64,000 nucleotides of DNA from positions 3,249,501 through 3,313,500 of the forward strand of contig NZ_CP036299.1 of NCBI RefSeq assembly GCF_007752345.1. Direction: 5' to 3'. How positions within the stretch are numbered: the stretch's first letter is position 1; each line of letters starts with the position of its first letter. Both the position numbers and the translations under genes were made by a program. Of the stretch, positions 47,714-56,886 are shown piece after piece. Source of the DNA: Planctopirus ephydatiae (GTDB lineage: Bacteria; Planctomycetota; Planctomycetia; Planctomycetales; Planctomycetaceae). The notes under the pieces were generated by a model. That model was not told the origin of the DNA, did not search any database, and saw only the letters and a program-made list of their open reading frames with translations.

Positions 47714-49150
47714 TCAGATGAGCACCTCTTGAACCACGTGGCCGTGCACATCGGTCAGTCGGAAATCCCGCCCCTGAAAGCGGTAAGTTAACCGCTCATG
47801 ATCAATCCCCAGTTGATGCAGCAGTGTGGCATGCAGGTCATGAACGTGAACTCGTCCACTCGTCGCTGCAAATCCCAATTCATCGGTCGAGCCATGAATG
47901 TATCCAGGCCGAAACCCTCCACCTGCCACCCACATGGTAAAGGCATCAATGTGGTGATCGCGACCAATTGTCCCTCGCACTTCACCCAGTGGAGTTCGAC
48001 CAAATTCCCCACCCCAGATGACCAGTGTATCGTCCAGCAAACCGCGTTGTTTCAGATCGAGAATCAGTGCCGCCGACGCCTGATCAACCGCCCGACATTC
48101 CTTCTCCAGAGCGTCTGTCAGATCGGCCCCTTTCCCGCCATGATGATCCCAGTCGGTATGATAAAGCTGAATGAATCGCACACCGCGCTCGACCAGCCGA
48201 CGAGCCAGAAGACAATTATTCGCAAACGAAGCCTTACCAGGCTCAGCTCCATAAAGATTGAGCGTCGCTTCGGTCTCCTGCGAGAGTTCCACTAACTCTG
48301 GAGCACTCGTCTGCATCCGATAGGCGGTTTCGTAAGCGGCAATTCGAGTGGCTATCTCGGGATCTCCCGACTGCTGCAACTGCACGTCGTTCAATTGCCG
48401 CAACGTCGAGATCAGTCGGCTCTGCCCTTCATCATCGAATCCCGAAGGAGTTTGTAGATGAAGAATTGGCGGCCCCTGGCCTCGCAGCGGGACACCCTGA
48501 TACTGTGAAGGCAGAAAACCACTCGACCACAGTGCATTCCCAGCCCGAGGGCCACGCGGGCCGCTCTGAAGCACCACAAAAGCCGGCAGATTCTGTGATT
48601 CACTCCCCAATCCATATGTCAGCCAGGAACCAAAACTTGGCCGCCCAGGTGCCTGAAAGCCTGTATTCATAAACAGTTTGGCAGGACCGTGGTTAAAGAC
48701 ATCCGTCGACACAGCCTTCAACCAGCAGACATCATCGACAATTGAGCGGTGGTACGGGAGGAGCTCACTCAGTTCCATCCCACATTCGCCGTAGCGACTA
48801 AATTGTCGAGTGCTGCCCAGCAGCTTGGCATCCGGCTTCAAAAATGCAAAGCGACGACCCTCAGTAAAACTGGTCGGTGGTGCCTCGCCATGAAACCGCT
48901 TCAGCTCGGGTTTATCCTCAAACAGTTCGAGCTGACTCGGGCCGCCGGCCATAAACAAAAAGATGACACTTTTCGCTTTCGCCAACCTGGGTGCCGGTGC
49001 CGGTTCCGCTGTGAAGCCATCCTGAGCCAACAAAGCTCCCAGTGCCGTCCCTCCCAATGCCAGTGGAGCCTGCTGGAGAAAATAGCGGCGATTCAAAACA
49101 TCAGCGGCCTGTTTCGAAATCTTCGAATTGTCTTGTGATAAATCTGACAT
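47714..49150 (-). CDS. DUF1501 Tat-exported protein (sulfatase-like fold)
   Basis: The 478-residue protein has a twin-arginine signal (NRRYFLQQAPLALGG) and the DUF1501 body: KSVIFLFMAGGPSQLELFEDKP at the start, LFMNTGFQAPGRPSFGSWLTYGLGSES in the middle, and VIWGGEFGRTP plus DHHIDAFTMWVAGGGFRPGY near the end. DUF1501 proteins have an alkaline phosphatase-like fold and always occur next to DUF1553/DUF1549 proteins in planctomycetes. Start ATG 49150 (M5) was preferred. It lies about 70 bp downstream of the partner gene, probably one operon. Confidence 0.92.
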   Translation of the reverse strand: MSDLSQDNSKISKQAADVLNRRYFLQQAPLALGGTALGALLAQDGFTAEPAPAPRLAKAKSVIFLFMAGGPSQLELFEDKPELKRFHGEAPPTSFTEGRRFAFLKPDAKLLGSTRQFSRYGECGMELSELLPYHRSIVDDVCWLKAVSTDVFNHGPAKLFMNTGFQAPGRPSFGSWLTYGLGSESQNLPAFVVLQSGPRGPRAGNALWSSGFLPSQYQGVPLRGQGPPILHLQTPSGFDDEGQSRLISTLRQLNDVQLQQSGDPEIATRIAAYETAYRMQTSAPELVELSQETEATLNLYGAEPGKASFANNCLLARRLVERGVRFIQLYHTDWDHHGGKGADLTDALEKECRAVDQASAALILDLKQRGLLDDTLVIWGGEFGRTPLGEVRGTIGRDHHIDAFTMWVAGGGFRPGYIHGSTDELGFAATSGRVHVHDLHATLLHQLGIDHERLTYRFQGRDFRLTDVHGHVVQEVLI

Positions 49151-49216
49151 GCTGACCTGCACTGTTCTGGTTCGGGAAGAAGTCTCAAGGTTCGGAGGAA
49201 ACGACCAGAAAATCGT

Positions 49217-52200
49217 CTAGTTGCGGGTAATAAACTCATCAGTATTAAAAACGAGTCGCGCCAGACTGATGGTGGCTGCAATCTCGGCTTTGGAGAGATC
49301 TGCCGGCCACGAAAACCGTTTCATTAGCTTCAGGAGTTCGTTGATCTGCTCTGGCGATCGATCAAACCTTTGTTTTTCCGCTTCGAGGAATTTAGCCACA
49401 ATCTCGCTCTCTGCGGCGCTCATGGCACGCGACAGACAGATCTTCCACATGGCGTTGGCAATTTCATGCGGATCGCGAGGCTCATCCTGAAGAACTCGCT
49501 GAGCCAGACCACCTGCCATTTCCAGAAACATCGGGTCGTTCGCCACAGAAAGTGCCTGAAGTGGCGTACTGCTGGGCTGCCTCCGTGTACAGGCCGAAGT
49601 GAAATCGGGTGCGTCAAAAGTCGCCAGCAGCGGGTACGGAGCACTCCGATAGAACATCGTGTACATCGTCCGGCGGTAACGATTGTCACCCTGTTCTTCA
49701 TTCCACGGCTTACTGTTCTGCGTGAACTGGAAAACACCAGCCGGTTGCGGAGGAAACACACTCGGGCCACCGATTGTGGGAGTCAATAACCCGCTGGCTG
49801 AAAGCATCAGGTCGCGCACAATCTCCGCATCCACCCGGAGACGCTGCTGTCGCCCTAATGCGCGATTCTGTGGATCTTTTGATAGAGCCATAGAAGTGAC
49901 TCGACTCTCCCGGCAGTAAGTTTTTGAAAGCAGAATTTCTTTATGAAGCGACTTCATTGACCACTTCTTTTCGATGAATCGACCTGCCAGCCAATCGAGA
50001 AGCTCTGGTGAGAAAGGCAGCGAACCCTGCATCCCAAAATCATTTTCGGTTTCGACAATTCCTCGTCCGAAATATCGCATCCAGACGCGATTCACAAAAA
50101 CTCGTGCCGTCAAAACATTGTCTTTGCTGACCAGCCAGCGGGCCAGATCAAGTCGATTCTTCAGCTTGTCAGCCGGACCGGTAGAGACAGTCAAGGCGGC
50201 AGGAACACCGGGAAAAAGCTCGCCTCGGGGAAGATCGGGATTCAGAAAGTCTCCTCGCAACAGCAGATAGGTCGGTGGCGGCTTGGGAAGATCCTGCATC
50301 ACCATCTGCAGGTATTCGCGGCCCGCCCCTGGAACTTGAGCTTCCAGCCGACGAATCTGCTCGTTGATTTCCGCCAGCTGCTGCTGGATTTGCGAAGAGG
50401 GCGAAGTCGCTTCAGGCCACTGATCTGCGACTTCTACAGCAAACCGGCCAATCAGATAATGAGCATTCCGATCATGTCGAAGCACGATCGTCACAGGCCC
50501 TGGCTCGACCTCTTGAGATGCTTTCAACACGAGTTCATGCCGAGCGTTCATCTTCAATTGCGGATTGCGTTTGGTCTGATCGGCCGAAACATTGATTGCC
50601 CAGCCACTTTGAGGATCATTGTCGATGGCATGGCTGGCGGTATAGCCAGGTTGTTCATGATCAGCAAAAGCCTGCTCAAAACGGAATGATCGTTCCTTCT
50701 GCTTCATGGATACGTCACTTAAAACGAAATTACCATTCGAGGCCAGACCCGGGCCTTGTCTGGGCAATGATTCGTGGGTCAACACCACAATCTTGACAGC
50801 TCGGGTTTTTTCGGGCCAATCGAACGTGACTTCATAGTTATCGTTCTCGGCGAATTTCCGACTGGCCAGCAGCGATTGATCAGGAAGTTGAACAAGCTCC
50901 CCATTACTTCCAGCGGCAAACTGCGTGAATTCAACACGGTTCCAGCGAACAGCAGCCGGGTCTCCACCACTGGCCGCCTTCGTCTCCTTCCCCACGGCCT
51001 CTTTCAATTTTCCCTGCTCAATTCGCAGAGCTTTCAGTTGTGCCAGGAGCGCGTCTTGAGCAGGCGTGAGTCCGAAGACTTCATTCACATAAACCGGAAC
51101 AGTGTCGGCCTGATTGTTGGCATCTTTAGCCGCATTAAAAAACCCATACAGCCTATGGAAGTCCTCGTGTGTGATCGGGTCATACTTATGAGTATGACAT
51201 TGGGCGCATCCGATCGAGAGGCCCAGCCAGACCGACCCGGTCGTCGCCACGCGATCAACCATCGCTTCATGGCGAAATTGATCCGCTTTGACACCACCTT
51301 CTTCGTTGATCATCGTATTGCGATGAAACGCTGTGGCCACAAGTTGTTTTTTGCTGGCATTGGGCAAGAGATCACCAGCCAACTGTTCGATCGTGAATTG
51401 ATCGAACGGCATATCCGCATTCAGTGCTTGAATCACCCAATCCCGAAAGGGCCACATGACACGGGCTCCATCGATAGTGTAGCCATTCGAATCGGCATAG
51501 CGTGCCTGATCGAGCCAGTGCCGTCCCCAGCGCTCACCATAATGCGGACTGGCCAAAACCTGATCAACCAGTTTCTCCCAGGCATCAGGAGCTGCATCCT
51601 GCTCAAAGCGATCGACTTCCTCGGGAGAAGGGAGGATCCCTAACACATCGAGATAAAGCCGGCGAATTCGCACAGCCCGCGAAGCCATGGGTGCGACCGG
51701 AATGCCCTTAGCCAGTAAATCTTTCTCTATGAATCCATCGAGTGGTGAACCAGGGACCGTATCGACAGGGGTTACTATTGATAATGGGATTTCTGGCTTG
51801 GAAAGCGGCGCAAAGGCCCAGTGGGGCTGATACTCGGCTCCTTCACGAATCCACTGTTTCAGCAGGGCGATTTCCTGCGTCGTCAACTGTTGCGGGGACT
51901 CTGGCGGTGGCATTTTGAGATCAACATCGCTGGTCTCGATCCTCTCCACCAGCAGGCTCTTTTCGGGGGCATGGGGCACAACGGCCGCCGCACCATCACG
52001 CTCAGCCAGTGCCCCCTCGGCCATATCGAGCCGCAAACCAGCGGCTCGATTTTTGTCGTCAAATCCGTGGCAGCGAAAGCACTTGTTCGACAGGATGGGC
52101 CGCACATCTCGATTGTAATCGAGCTTTTCTGCAGCAACCGCTGGTGCCATCAGCAGGCAGACGGCCAGACCTGTCAATAACCCTACAGATTCAATGGCAG

Positions 52201-52261
52201 GGCGATGATGCGACTCTCGCCGATTCCAGATGGTCAGGTCACGAAAAAACTGCGAATACAT
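49217..52261 (-). CDS. PSCyt1/DUF1549/DUF1553 cytochrome-domain protein
   Basis: The 1014-residue exported protein has a signal peptide (GLLTGLAVCLLMAPAVAA) followed by the planctomycete cytochrome c domain with heme motif CFRCH in SNKCFRCHGFDDKNRAAGL. A DUF1549 region (YADSNGYTIDGARVMWPFRDW) with a second C-x-x-C-H (GCAQCHTHKYDP) follows, then a ~120-residue beta-sandwich-like insert and the C-terminal DUF1553 (DLARWLVSKDNVLTARVFVNR). Such pairs with DUF1501 are numerous in planctomycetes and are linked to polysaccharide use, with function unproven. ATG 52261 was chosen over an upstream GTG. Confidence 0.93.
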   Translation of the reverse strand: MYSQFFRDLTIWNRRESHHRPAIESVGLLTGLAVCLLMAPAVAAEKLDYNRDVRPILSNKCFRCHGFDDKNRAAGLRLDMAEGALAERDGAAAVVPHAPEKSLLVERIETSDVDLKMPPPESPQQLTTQEIALLKQWIREGAEYQPHWAFAPLSKPEIPLSIVTPVDTVPGSPLDGFIEKDLLAKGIPVAPMASRAVRIRRLYLDVLGILPSPEEVDRFEQDAAPDAWEKLVDQVLASPHYGERWGRHWLDQARYADSNGYTIDGARVMWPFRDWVIQALNADMPFDQFTIEQLAGDLLPNASKKQLVATAFHRNTMINEEGGVKADQFRHEAMVDRVATTGSVWLGLSIGCAQCHTHKYDPITHEDFHRLYGFFNAAKDANNQADTVPVYVNEVFGLTPAQDALLAQLKALRIEQGKLKEAVGKETKAASGGDPAAVRWNRVEFTQFAAGSNGELVQLPDQSLLASRKFAENDNYEVTFDWPEKTRAVKIVVLTHESLPRQGPGLASNGNFVLSDVSMKQKERSFRFEQAFADHEQPGYTASHAIDNDPQSGWAINVSADQTKRNPQLKMNARHELVLKASQEVEPGPVTIVLRHDRNAHYLIGRFAVEVADQWPEATSPSSQIQQQLAEINEQIRRLEAQVPGAGREYLQMVMQDLPKPPPTYLLLRGDFLNPDLPRGELFPGVPAALTVSTGPADKLKNRLDLARWLVSKDNVLTARVFVNRVWMRYFGRGIVETENDFGMQGSLPFSPELLDWLAGRFIEKKWSMKSLHKEILLSKTYCRESRVTSMALSKDPQNRALGRQQRLRVDAEIVRDLMLSASGLLTPTIGGPSVFPPQPAGVFQFTQNSKPWNEEQGDNRYRRTMYTMFYRSAPYPLLATFDAPDFTSACTRRQPSSTPLQALSVANDPMFLEMAGGLAQRVLQDEPRDPHEIANAMWKICLSRAMSAAESEIVAKFLEAEKQRFDRSPEQINELLKLMKRFSWPADLSKAEIAATISLARLVFNTDEFITRN

Positions 52262-52502
52262 CTCGGGAAAACTCCCTGCCACATCACTTCACGCGATTGA
52301 TCAATCATGCGGCAACAATCGCGTCAATTACCTACGCTCAAATTGCGATAAGTTTAAGAAGCAATTCAACTTTTCGTTGCATCACAACAAGAACTCAATT
52401 CATTGAACTGCCAAACTCCCTTGAATACTAGACTTACCCGAGTTTCTCGACATGAGAGAGACAGATTTCAGGTACCTCGAAGGTTACGCCAGGACCCCTG
52501 GA

Positions 52503-53723
52503 TTACTTCTTTTCGAACTGGCTTTGACGGAGTTGAGCCCACTCCAGAAGTTGCTGGTATTGCGAGGCAAACTCGGGTGTTGAGCAGCCCATGGGGCTCT
52601 TGAAGAAAGATCCCACAAAGGGGAGCAATCCTTTGCCTCCCAGCCGTGCTTCCAACTCGGTAATACGCACGAGGTCAAGCACCAGGGGAGCAGCCAGTAA
52701 GGAATCACACCCTTGCCAGGTAAACTGCATGGCCATTTTTGTCCCGAGGAACCCCTCGAAATGGATATGATCCCAGGCGGTCTTCCAGTCACCCAACGAC
52801 TCAATGTACTCGATCGAAACCAGCGTCTGCGGTTTGTAGCCCAGAATCTCTGTCAGCAAATGATCCTTGGATTTGACTTTCGTCGCTTTATTGGCGGGAT
52901 CATCGAGGACTTTCCCATCCAGATTGCCAAAGATATTATGGCCCACCCAACTGTTCACCTGCAGATTTCTCGCAGCAAACATGGGCGCGAGAACTGACTT
53001 CAATAACGTCTCTCCCGTCTTCCCATCGCGACCGCAATGCACCACCCCTTGAATAAGTGCCAGTTCGGACAATGCCGGCAGATCAGTCCCTACCGAAGGG
53101 GTAAAATTGACATGAGAGGCACCGCATTCAAAGGCAGCAATCGCATAGAGCGAACTCGACGGCAGCTTGATAGGCTCAGTGGCTCCCAGCCGCTTTTGCA
53201 TCTGAGGCCAGTCAAGTTCTGCCAGGGCCGGGTCAACGGTTGGTTCTGTTGAAGCGACGTTGACGACAATCAAGCGATCCAGTCGATGCTGTTCGCGAAA
53301 GTTTTCGAGATCTTTGCGGATTCTGGCAATCGCCTGCAATGGACTCTCTGCGAGGTATGATCTCGACTTTTCACCCGCCAGTGAACGAATTCGATCGCCC
53401 ACATTCACCAAGACACCTGATTGAATATTCTGATCCCAAACGGCAAAGTCATCCGCCACCCGGTTCAGCAAGTCGGGAGAAAAGACTCGCGATTTCTCCC
53501 AGAGAACCTGGGCTTCGGCTGCGTATGTGGTTTCGCGAATATCATGACCACCAATCGTCAGATCACCCCAATCGGCCCAAGGGAGACTCGCGAGAGGTTC
53601 CTTCGCTGTCACAAGCCCAACCGGGGCCGACAGCCCCTGCCGGAGTGCCGACAGGCCAGTCGCCACTGTTGTTGCCACACCACCCCAGGCACCGACCATC
53701 CACAGCCCAACTCGCGCCGCCAT
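52503..53723 (-). CDS. ino1: Inositol-3-phosphate synthase family protein
   Basis: The 406-residue protein matches the prokaryotic Ino1 group: NAD-binding loop GAWGGVATTVATG at the start, NVASTEPTV, CGRDGKTGETLLKSVLAPMF, NSWVGHNIFGNLDG, and DSLLAAPLVLDLVRI near the end. The enzyme isomerises glucose 6-phosphate to inositol 3-phosphate through an internal redox cycle. Start ATG 53723 follows GTGAGAGC; a TTG at 53726 adds one residue. The product could feed inositol lipids or a solute. A TIM-barrel sugar isomerase-like gene lies divergently upstream. Confidence 0.9.
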   Translation of the reverse strand: MAARVGLWMVGAWGGVATTVATGLSALRQGLSAPVGLVTAKEPLASLPWADWGDLTIGGHDIRETTYAAEAQVLWEKSRVFSPDLLNRVADDFAVWDQNIQSGVLVNVGDRIRSLAGEKSRSYLAESPLQAIARIRKDLENFREQHRLDRLIVVNVASTEPTVDPALAELDWPQMQKRLGATEPIKLPSSSLYAIAAFECGASHVNFTPSVGTDLPALSELALIQGVVHCGRDGKTGETLLKSVLAPMFAARNLQVNSWVGHNIFGNLDGKVLDDPANKATKVKSKDHLLTEILGYKPQTLVSIEYIESLGDWKTAWDHIHFEGFLGTKMAMQFTWQGCDSLLAAPLVLDLVRITELEARLGGKGLLPFVGSFFKSPMGCSTPEFASQYQQLLEWAQLRQSQFEKK

Positions 53724-54037
53724 CAATTGCTCTCACTTCCCAGAAGTCGTTTCTTCAGTATCCATCTTCGTTCATCACAGCATATGTTACTGCGGCGAGT
53801 ACGCGGGGTTCACCCAATTGGACTCAGCCGGCATTTTTTGGCGAACAGTTTCTCCGCAGCTGCTTTTGAACATATAAATTAACACGAATGCAAAGGTTGG
53901 ACGAGTGAGCAGGTCACTTGTAAACCTCTCAGTTGTCGGATTGTGACCAGATTTTCAGAATAAATCGCTGTAAAGGTCAGTCCGGATCTTTGCGTCTCGC
54001 CGCTGCAATTCTTCATTAGCATCGAGTATGTCTGTTT
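53724..54037. other. Divergent intergenic region between ino1 and a sugar isomerase-like gene
   Basis: About 310 bp with both upstream regions. No operator, promoter or small gene was recognised. Confidence 0.4.
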
Positions 54038-54850
54038 ATGAATCAAAAACATCTTTCTCTGCCGACAAGATTGTTTCGACTCCCGATGCGCCAATCACTA
54101 CAAGCCGCACAAGAGGCTGGGGCCCGAGGAGTGCAACTTGACCTCGCCAGAGAAGTCAACGGCCCGGACTGGAATGCCACAGCCCTCAAAGAACTGCAGC
54201 ATTATGCCAGTGAACTGGGGCTCACTCTGGCCAGTGGCTGGTTACCACTGCGAAAGGCACTTTTTGAAGACGATGGGCTGGATGACCGACTGATGCTCAT
54301 CCGGCATGCCATTCAACTCGCGGGAAAGCTCCGCCTGCGCACCGTCTGCCTTCGCCCGGGCCACTTGCCTCAAGTCACCGAAAACAACCCTGCCATCAGT
54401 TCATCAAAAGCTCGGAAAATTCTCGAAGAAGTCTTCTCGGATCTCACCCGGCTGGCAGATCATCATGGAGTTGTCCTCTGCATCATCCCGACAGCCGATG
54501 CACCGCAAAGTCTCAAAGAGTTCACCAATTCCATAACCACTGGCCGACTGGCAATTGATTTCGATTCGGCATCGTTTGCGATGCAGGGCCTCTCTGTTAG
54601 CGAAGCCATCACTTCGCTCCACGAGCAGATCGGCCATGTCACACTTCGCGATGGCATCCGTGATTTCCAGCAGGGCGGCCTTGAAACGCCTGTTGGCGAA
54701 GGAACAATCCCCTGGCCTGAGGTGATTGGCACATTAGAAGAAGTTCAATTTCGCGGCTGGCTCATGCCAATCCGCACCCAAGGGCAAGATCCACTGGGCG
54801 ATACGATGAACGGTCTGGCTTATTTTCGGCGTATGCTTCCCAGGGGATAA
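54038..54850 (+). CDS. Sugar phosphate isomerase/epimerase-like TIM barrel (xylose isomerase-like family)
   Basis: The 270-residue protein has the AP-endonuclease-2/xylose isomerase-like TIM barrel pattern: LQAAQEAGARGVQLDL near the start, RTVCLRPGHLP in the middle, LAIDFDSASFAMQGL and the C-terminal VGEGTIPWPEVIGTLEE, which is typical for sugar epimerases of this superfamily. Metal ligands are less well conserved than in characterised isomerases. Its neighbour is the divergent inositol-phosphate synthase, so a role in inositol or sugar metabolism is possible but unproven. Confidence 0.82.
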   Translation: MNQKHLSLPTRLFRLPMRQSLQAAQEAGARGVQLDLAREVNGPDWNATALKELQHYASELGLTLASGWLPLRKALFEDDGLDDRLMLIRHAIQLAGKLRLRTVCLRPGHLPQVTENNPAISSSKARKILEEVFSDLTRLADHHGVVLCIIPTADAPQSLKEFTNSITTGRLAIDFDSASFAMQGLSVSEAITSLHEQIGHVTLRDGIRDFQQGGLETPVGEGTIPWPEVIGTLEEVQFRGWLMPIRTQGQDPLGDTMNGLAYFRRMLPRG

Positions 54851-54970
54851 TTCATGTATTTGCTTTGGGGATAATTGCGCGAAGTTTTTCGCGAAGACAT
54901 GCTTGCCCAGAGCGTGCATGACACGCAGATCGTAAAAAGTTCATAGGAAGCGTCTCATCAGAGTCGCTCA

Positions 54971-56461
54971 CTATTCACGGAGGAGGGCAGGGACAGGCAG
55001 TTGACCATCTTCCCATTGGTGAGCCTGCTGACTGTCTGGAAGTGCCGATTCGATATAGAAGCGAAAAGACGTACCGGAACCCGCCGCTCCACCCCCGGGA
55101 ACTGGCGTGGAAGGGAGCCGTCGCACGAGCGGAGCTGTCTTGTAAATGGGCACATTGGAAAGCACCCATTGCGTGTATTGCCCGCCATCTGTCACTAAGG
55201 TGACCAGGAAAGTCATCGGTCTGATCGTTGAAAGATTCTTGAGTTGACCTTCCACCTGCATGCGACCGTCAGGCGAGGAGACCGCTTTAATCTCGACTGA
55301 GGCCAGGTTCGAATTGGCAACGACATACCCCGGCCGTGTCTGGTCGCGATCAATCACCTTCTGCTTCTTGAGTGCTGCATCCAGAGCCTGGGGCAATTCC
55401 TTCTGCAACTCGTCGATGCTCTTCTGAAAAGCCGTCTCAAATTCCCGGCGGCGCGCTTCGGGAGTATCTGTGGCCAGAACCGATTTTTCACCCAGTTTTT
55501 TGACATAAGCCGCATAGTTCTGTTTGTATTTTGTCATCAGCAGCCAGTGCATGGCCCAGGCATGGGCATAAGCTTCGCCGGCCAGTAGATCTCCTCGAAA
55601 GGCCTTGTCATCCGTGATGATTTCCTGCCAGTTCACATTCTTCGCAGCCAGTGCCGACCGGGCATAACGCAGATTCAGTTTGCCGGGGCCGCCAGTCACT
55701 TTTTCACCATTGGCTTCAAATCCCGTCGCAATTCCTTCATTGAACCAGACGGGAACAGGTGCCAATCGTTGCAGCAAGCCTCGATTGTGAACCTGCTGAT
55801 GAATCGCTTCATGAAGAGGGACTTCAAAGGTGTCACATTCGGCCATACGAAGCACGAGTCGATTGGAAGCGGCTGAGTAGAAGCCGAGAACATTGGCCCC
55901 TGAGAGGCCAGTTCCACCTGTCTGTTCATTGAAGTATGCGATGAACTGATCGTTGGTTTCAAAAATCAAAACCACGAGTGGATGAGAAGGTGGTTCAAGA
56001 GCCAGTCCCATATCGGCAGCATATTTTTCAAAAACACTCTCAACTGTCTTAAAGAACTTCGTCGCTTTCTTGCAGAAAGCATTGGCTCGCGACTCCTGGC
56101 TTTTTGGCAATGGTGCCGCCAGAAGCAAGGCCACCACATAAGGCGCATCAATCGACGTCACGCAAACGTCTTTGCCAAACTCGTCTTCCAACTGCCGGGC
56201 TAGTTGTGACGGTGCAATGGGAGCCGGCGCCTCTTCAGGCTTCCGCGACTTGATCGCACCGCTCCCGACAAGCTCGTAACTGCCATCGAGTTTTTCTATG
56301 GCAAGGGCACCCTGACCCTCACCCGCCAACCTTCCTGAAAGCTTCCTGACTTCTCGGCGTTCGTTCAGCAACTCAAACTCATCGGCTGGCAGGGCGCTCC
56401 CCCACAGGCAGGAGAATGCGAGTGTCAAGCAGCCACAAATTCGCCATGCACCAGCTGGCAT
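54971..56461 (-). CDS. Exported DUF1570 protein with gluzincin-like HExxH motif
   Basis: The 496-residue protein from ATG 56461 (AAGGA upstream) begins with a signal peptide (WRICGCLTLAFSCLWGSALP). Residues about 170-290 contain the DUF1570 core: VVLIFETNDQFIAYF, then LHEAIHQQVHNRG with an HExxH motif, and PVWFNEGIATGFE with a downstream glutamate, as in zinc metallopeptidases. The final ~100 residues form a beta-rich domain. The longer frame to 56656 adds 65 unsupported codons. DUF1570 proteins are common in planctomycetes and their activity is not known. Confidence 0.82.
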   Translation of the reverse strand: MPAGAWRICGCLTLAFSCLWGSALPADEFELLNERREVRKLSGRLAGEGQGALAIEKLDGSYELVGSGAIKSRKPEEAPAPIAPSQLARQLEDEFGKDVCVTSIDAPYVVALLLAAPLPKSQESRANAFCKKATKFFKTVESVFEKYAADMGLALEPPSHPLVVLIFETNDQFIAYFNEQTGGTGLSGANVLGFYSAASNRLVLRMAECDTFEVPLHEAIHQQVHNRGLLQRLAPVPVWFNEGIATGFEANGEKVTGGPGKLNLRYARSALAAKNVNWQEIITDDKAFRGDLLAGEAYAHAWAMHWLLMTKYKQNYAAYVKKLGEKSVLATDTPEARRREFETAFQKSIDELQKELPQALDAALKKQKVIDRDQTRPGYVVANSNLASVEIKAVSSPDGRMQVEGQLKNLSTIRPMTFLVTLVTDGGQYTQWVLSNVPIYKTAPLVRRLPSTPVPGGGAAGSGTSFRFYIESALPDSQQAHQWEDGQLPVPALLRE

Positions 56462-56886
56462 GCGCTTTCCTTGGACGAAAATCAGTGAAGGTGATCGTTC
56501 AGAAAGACTTCCGAACGAAAGACAGGAGCGTAGAACTTTACGAATGAGTGTACCCGTAGAAAACGACGCATCGATAGCGGTTCGTGACAAATTCAAACAG
56601 TTGGCCTCACGATCTCCTGAAGAATTCTCGTTGCCATCAGAACCTGCTGGCAACATAGAGGTTTACCAACTTCGCAACCAATACCGCAGAAGCATCATAA
56701 GATATTATAAAATATAGACTTACGAACGCACAGCGAGTCCGACCTTGCCGTTGCAACAAGATCCGATGGCAATCGGAACAGACGTTGCATCCTAGATGGC
56801 CGTAAGAACGAAGAACTGCCATTCTGGCAGCCTGTCTTGTACTTCTCAAACTGTTTCCAACTTTCCAAAGTTCAGTGAGGGCTTCG
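56462..56886. other. Divergent intergenic region upstream of htpG
   Basis: About 425 bp. An AT-rich run around 56697-56720 (TATTATAAAATATA) could hold a -10 element. No CIRCE-type inverted repeat or ROSE-like element was recognised before htpG. Confidence 0.4.

Noticed and set aside
50774-51643. Plus-strand 289-codon open frame over the DUF1553 gene
   Set aside because: Antisense frame without motifs; the opposite strand carries heme and DUF1549/DUF1553 features.
54878-54893. CGCGAA/TTCGCG hairpin between the convergent sugar isomerase-like and DUF1570 genes
   Set aside because: Six-base stem with no T-run on either side; may help termination but cannot be supported alone.
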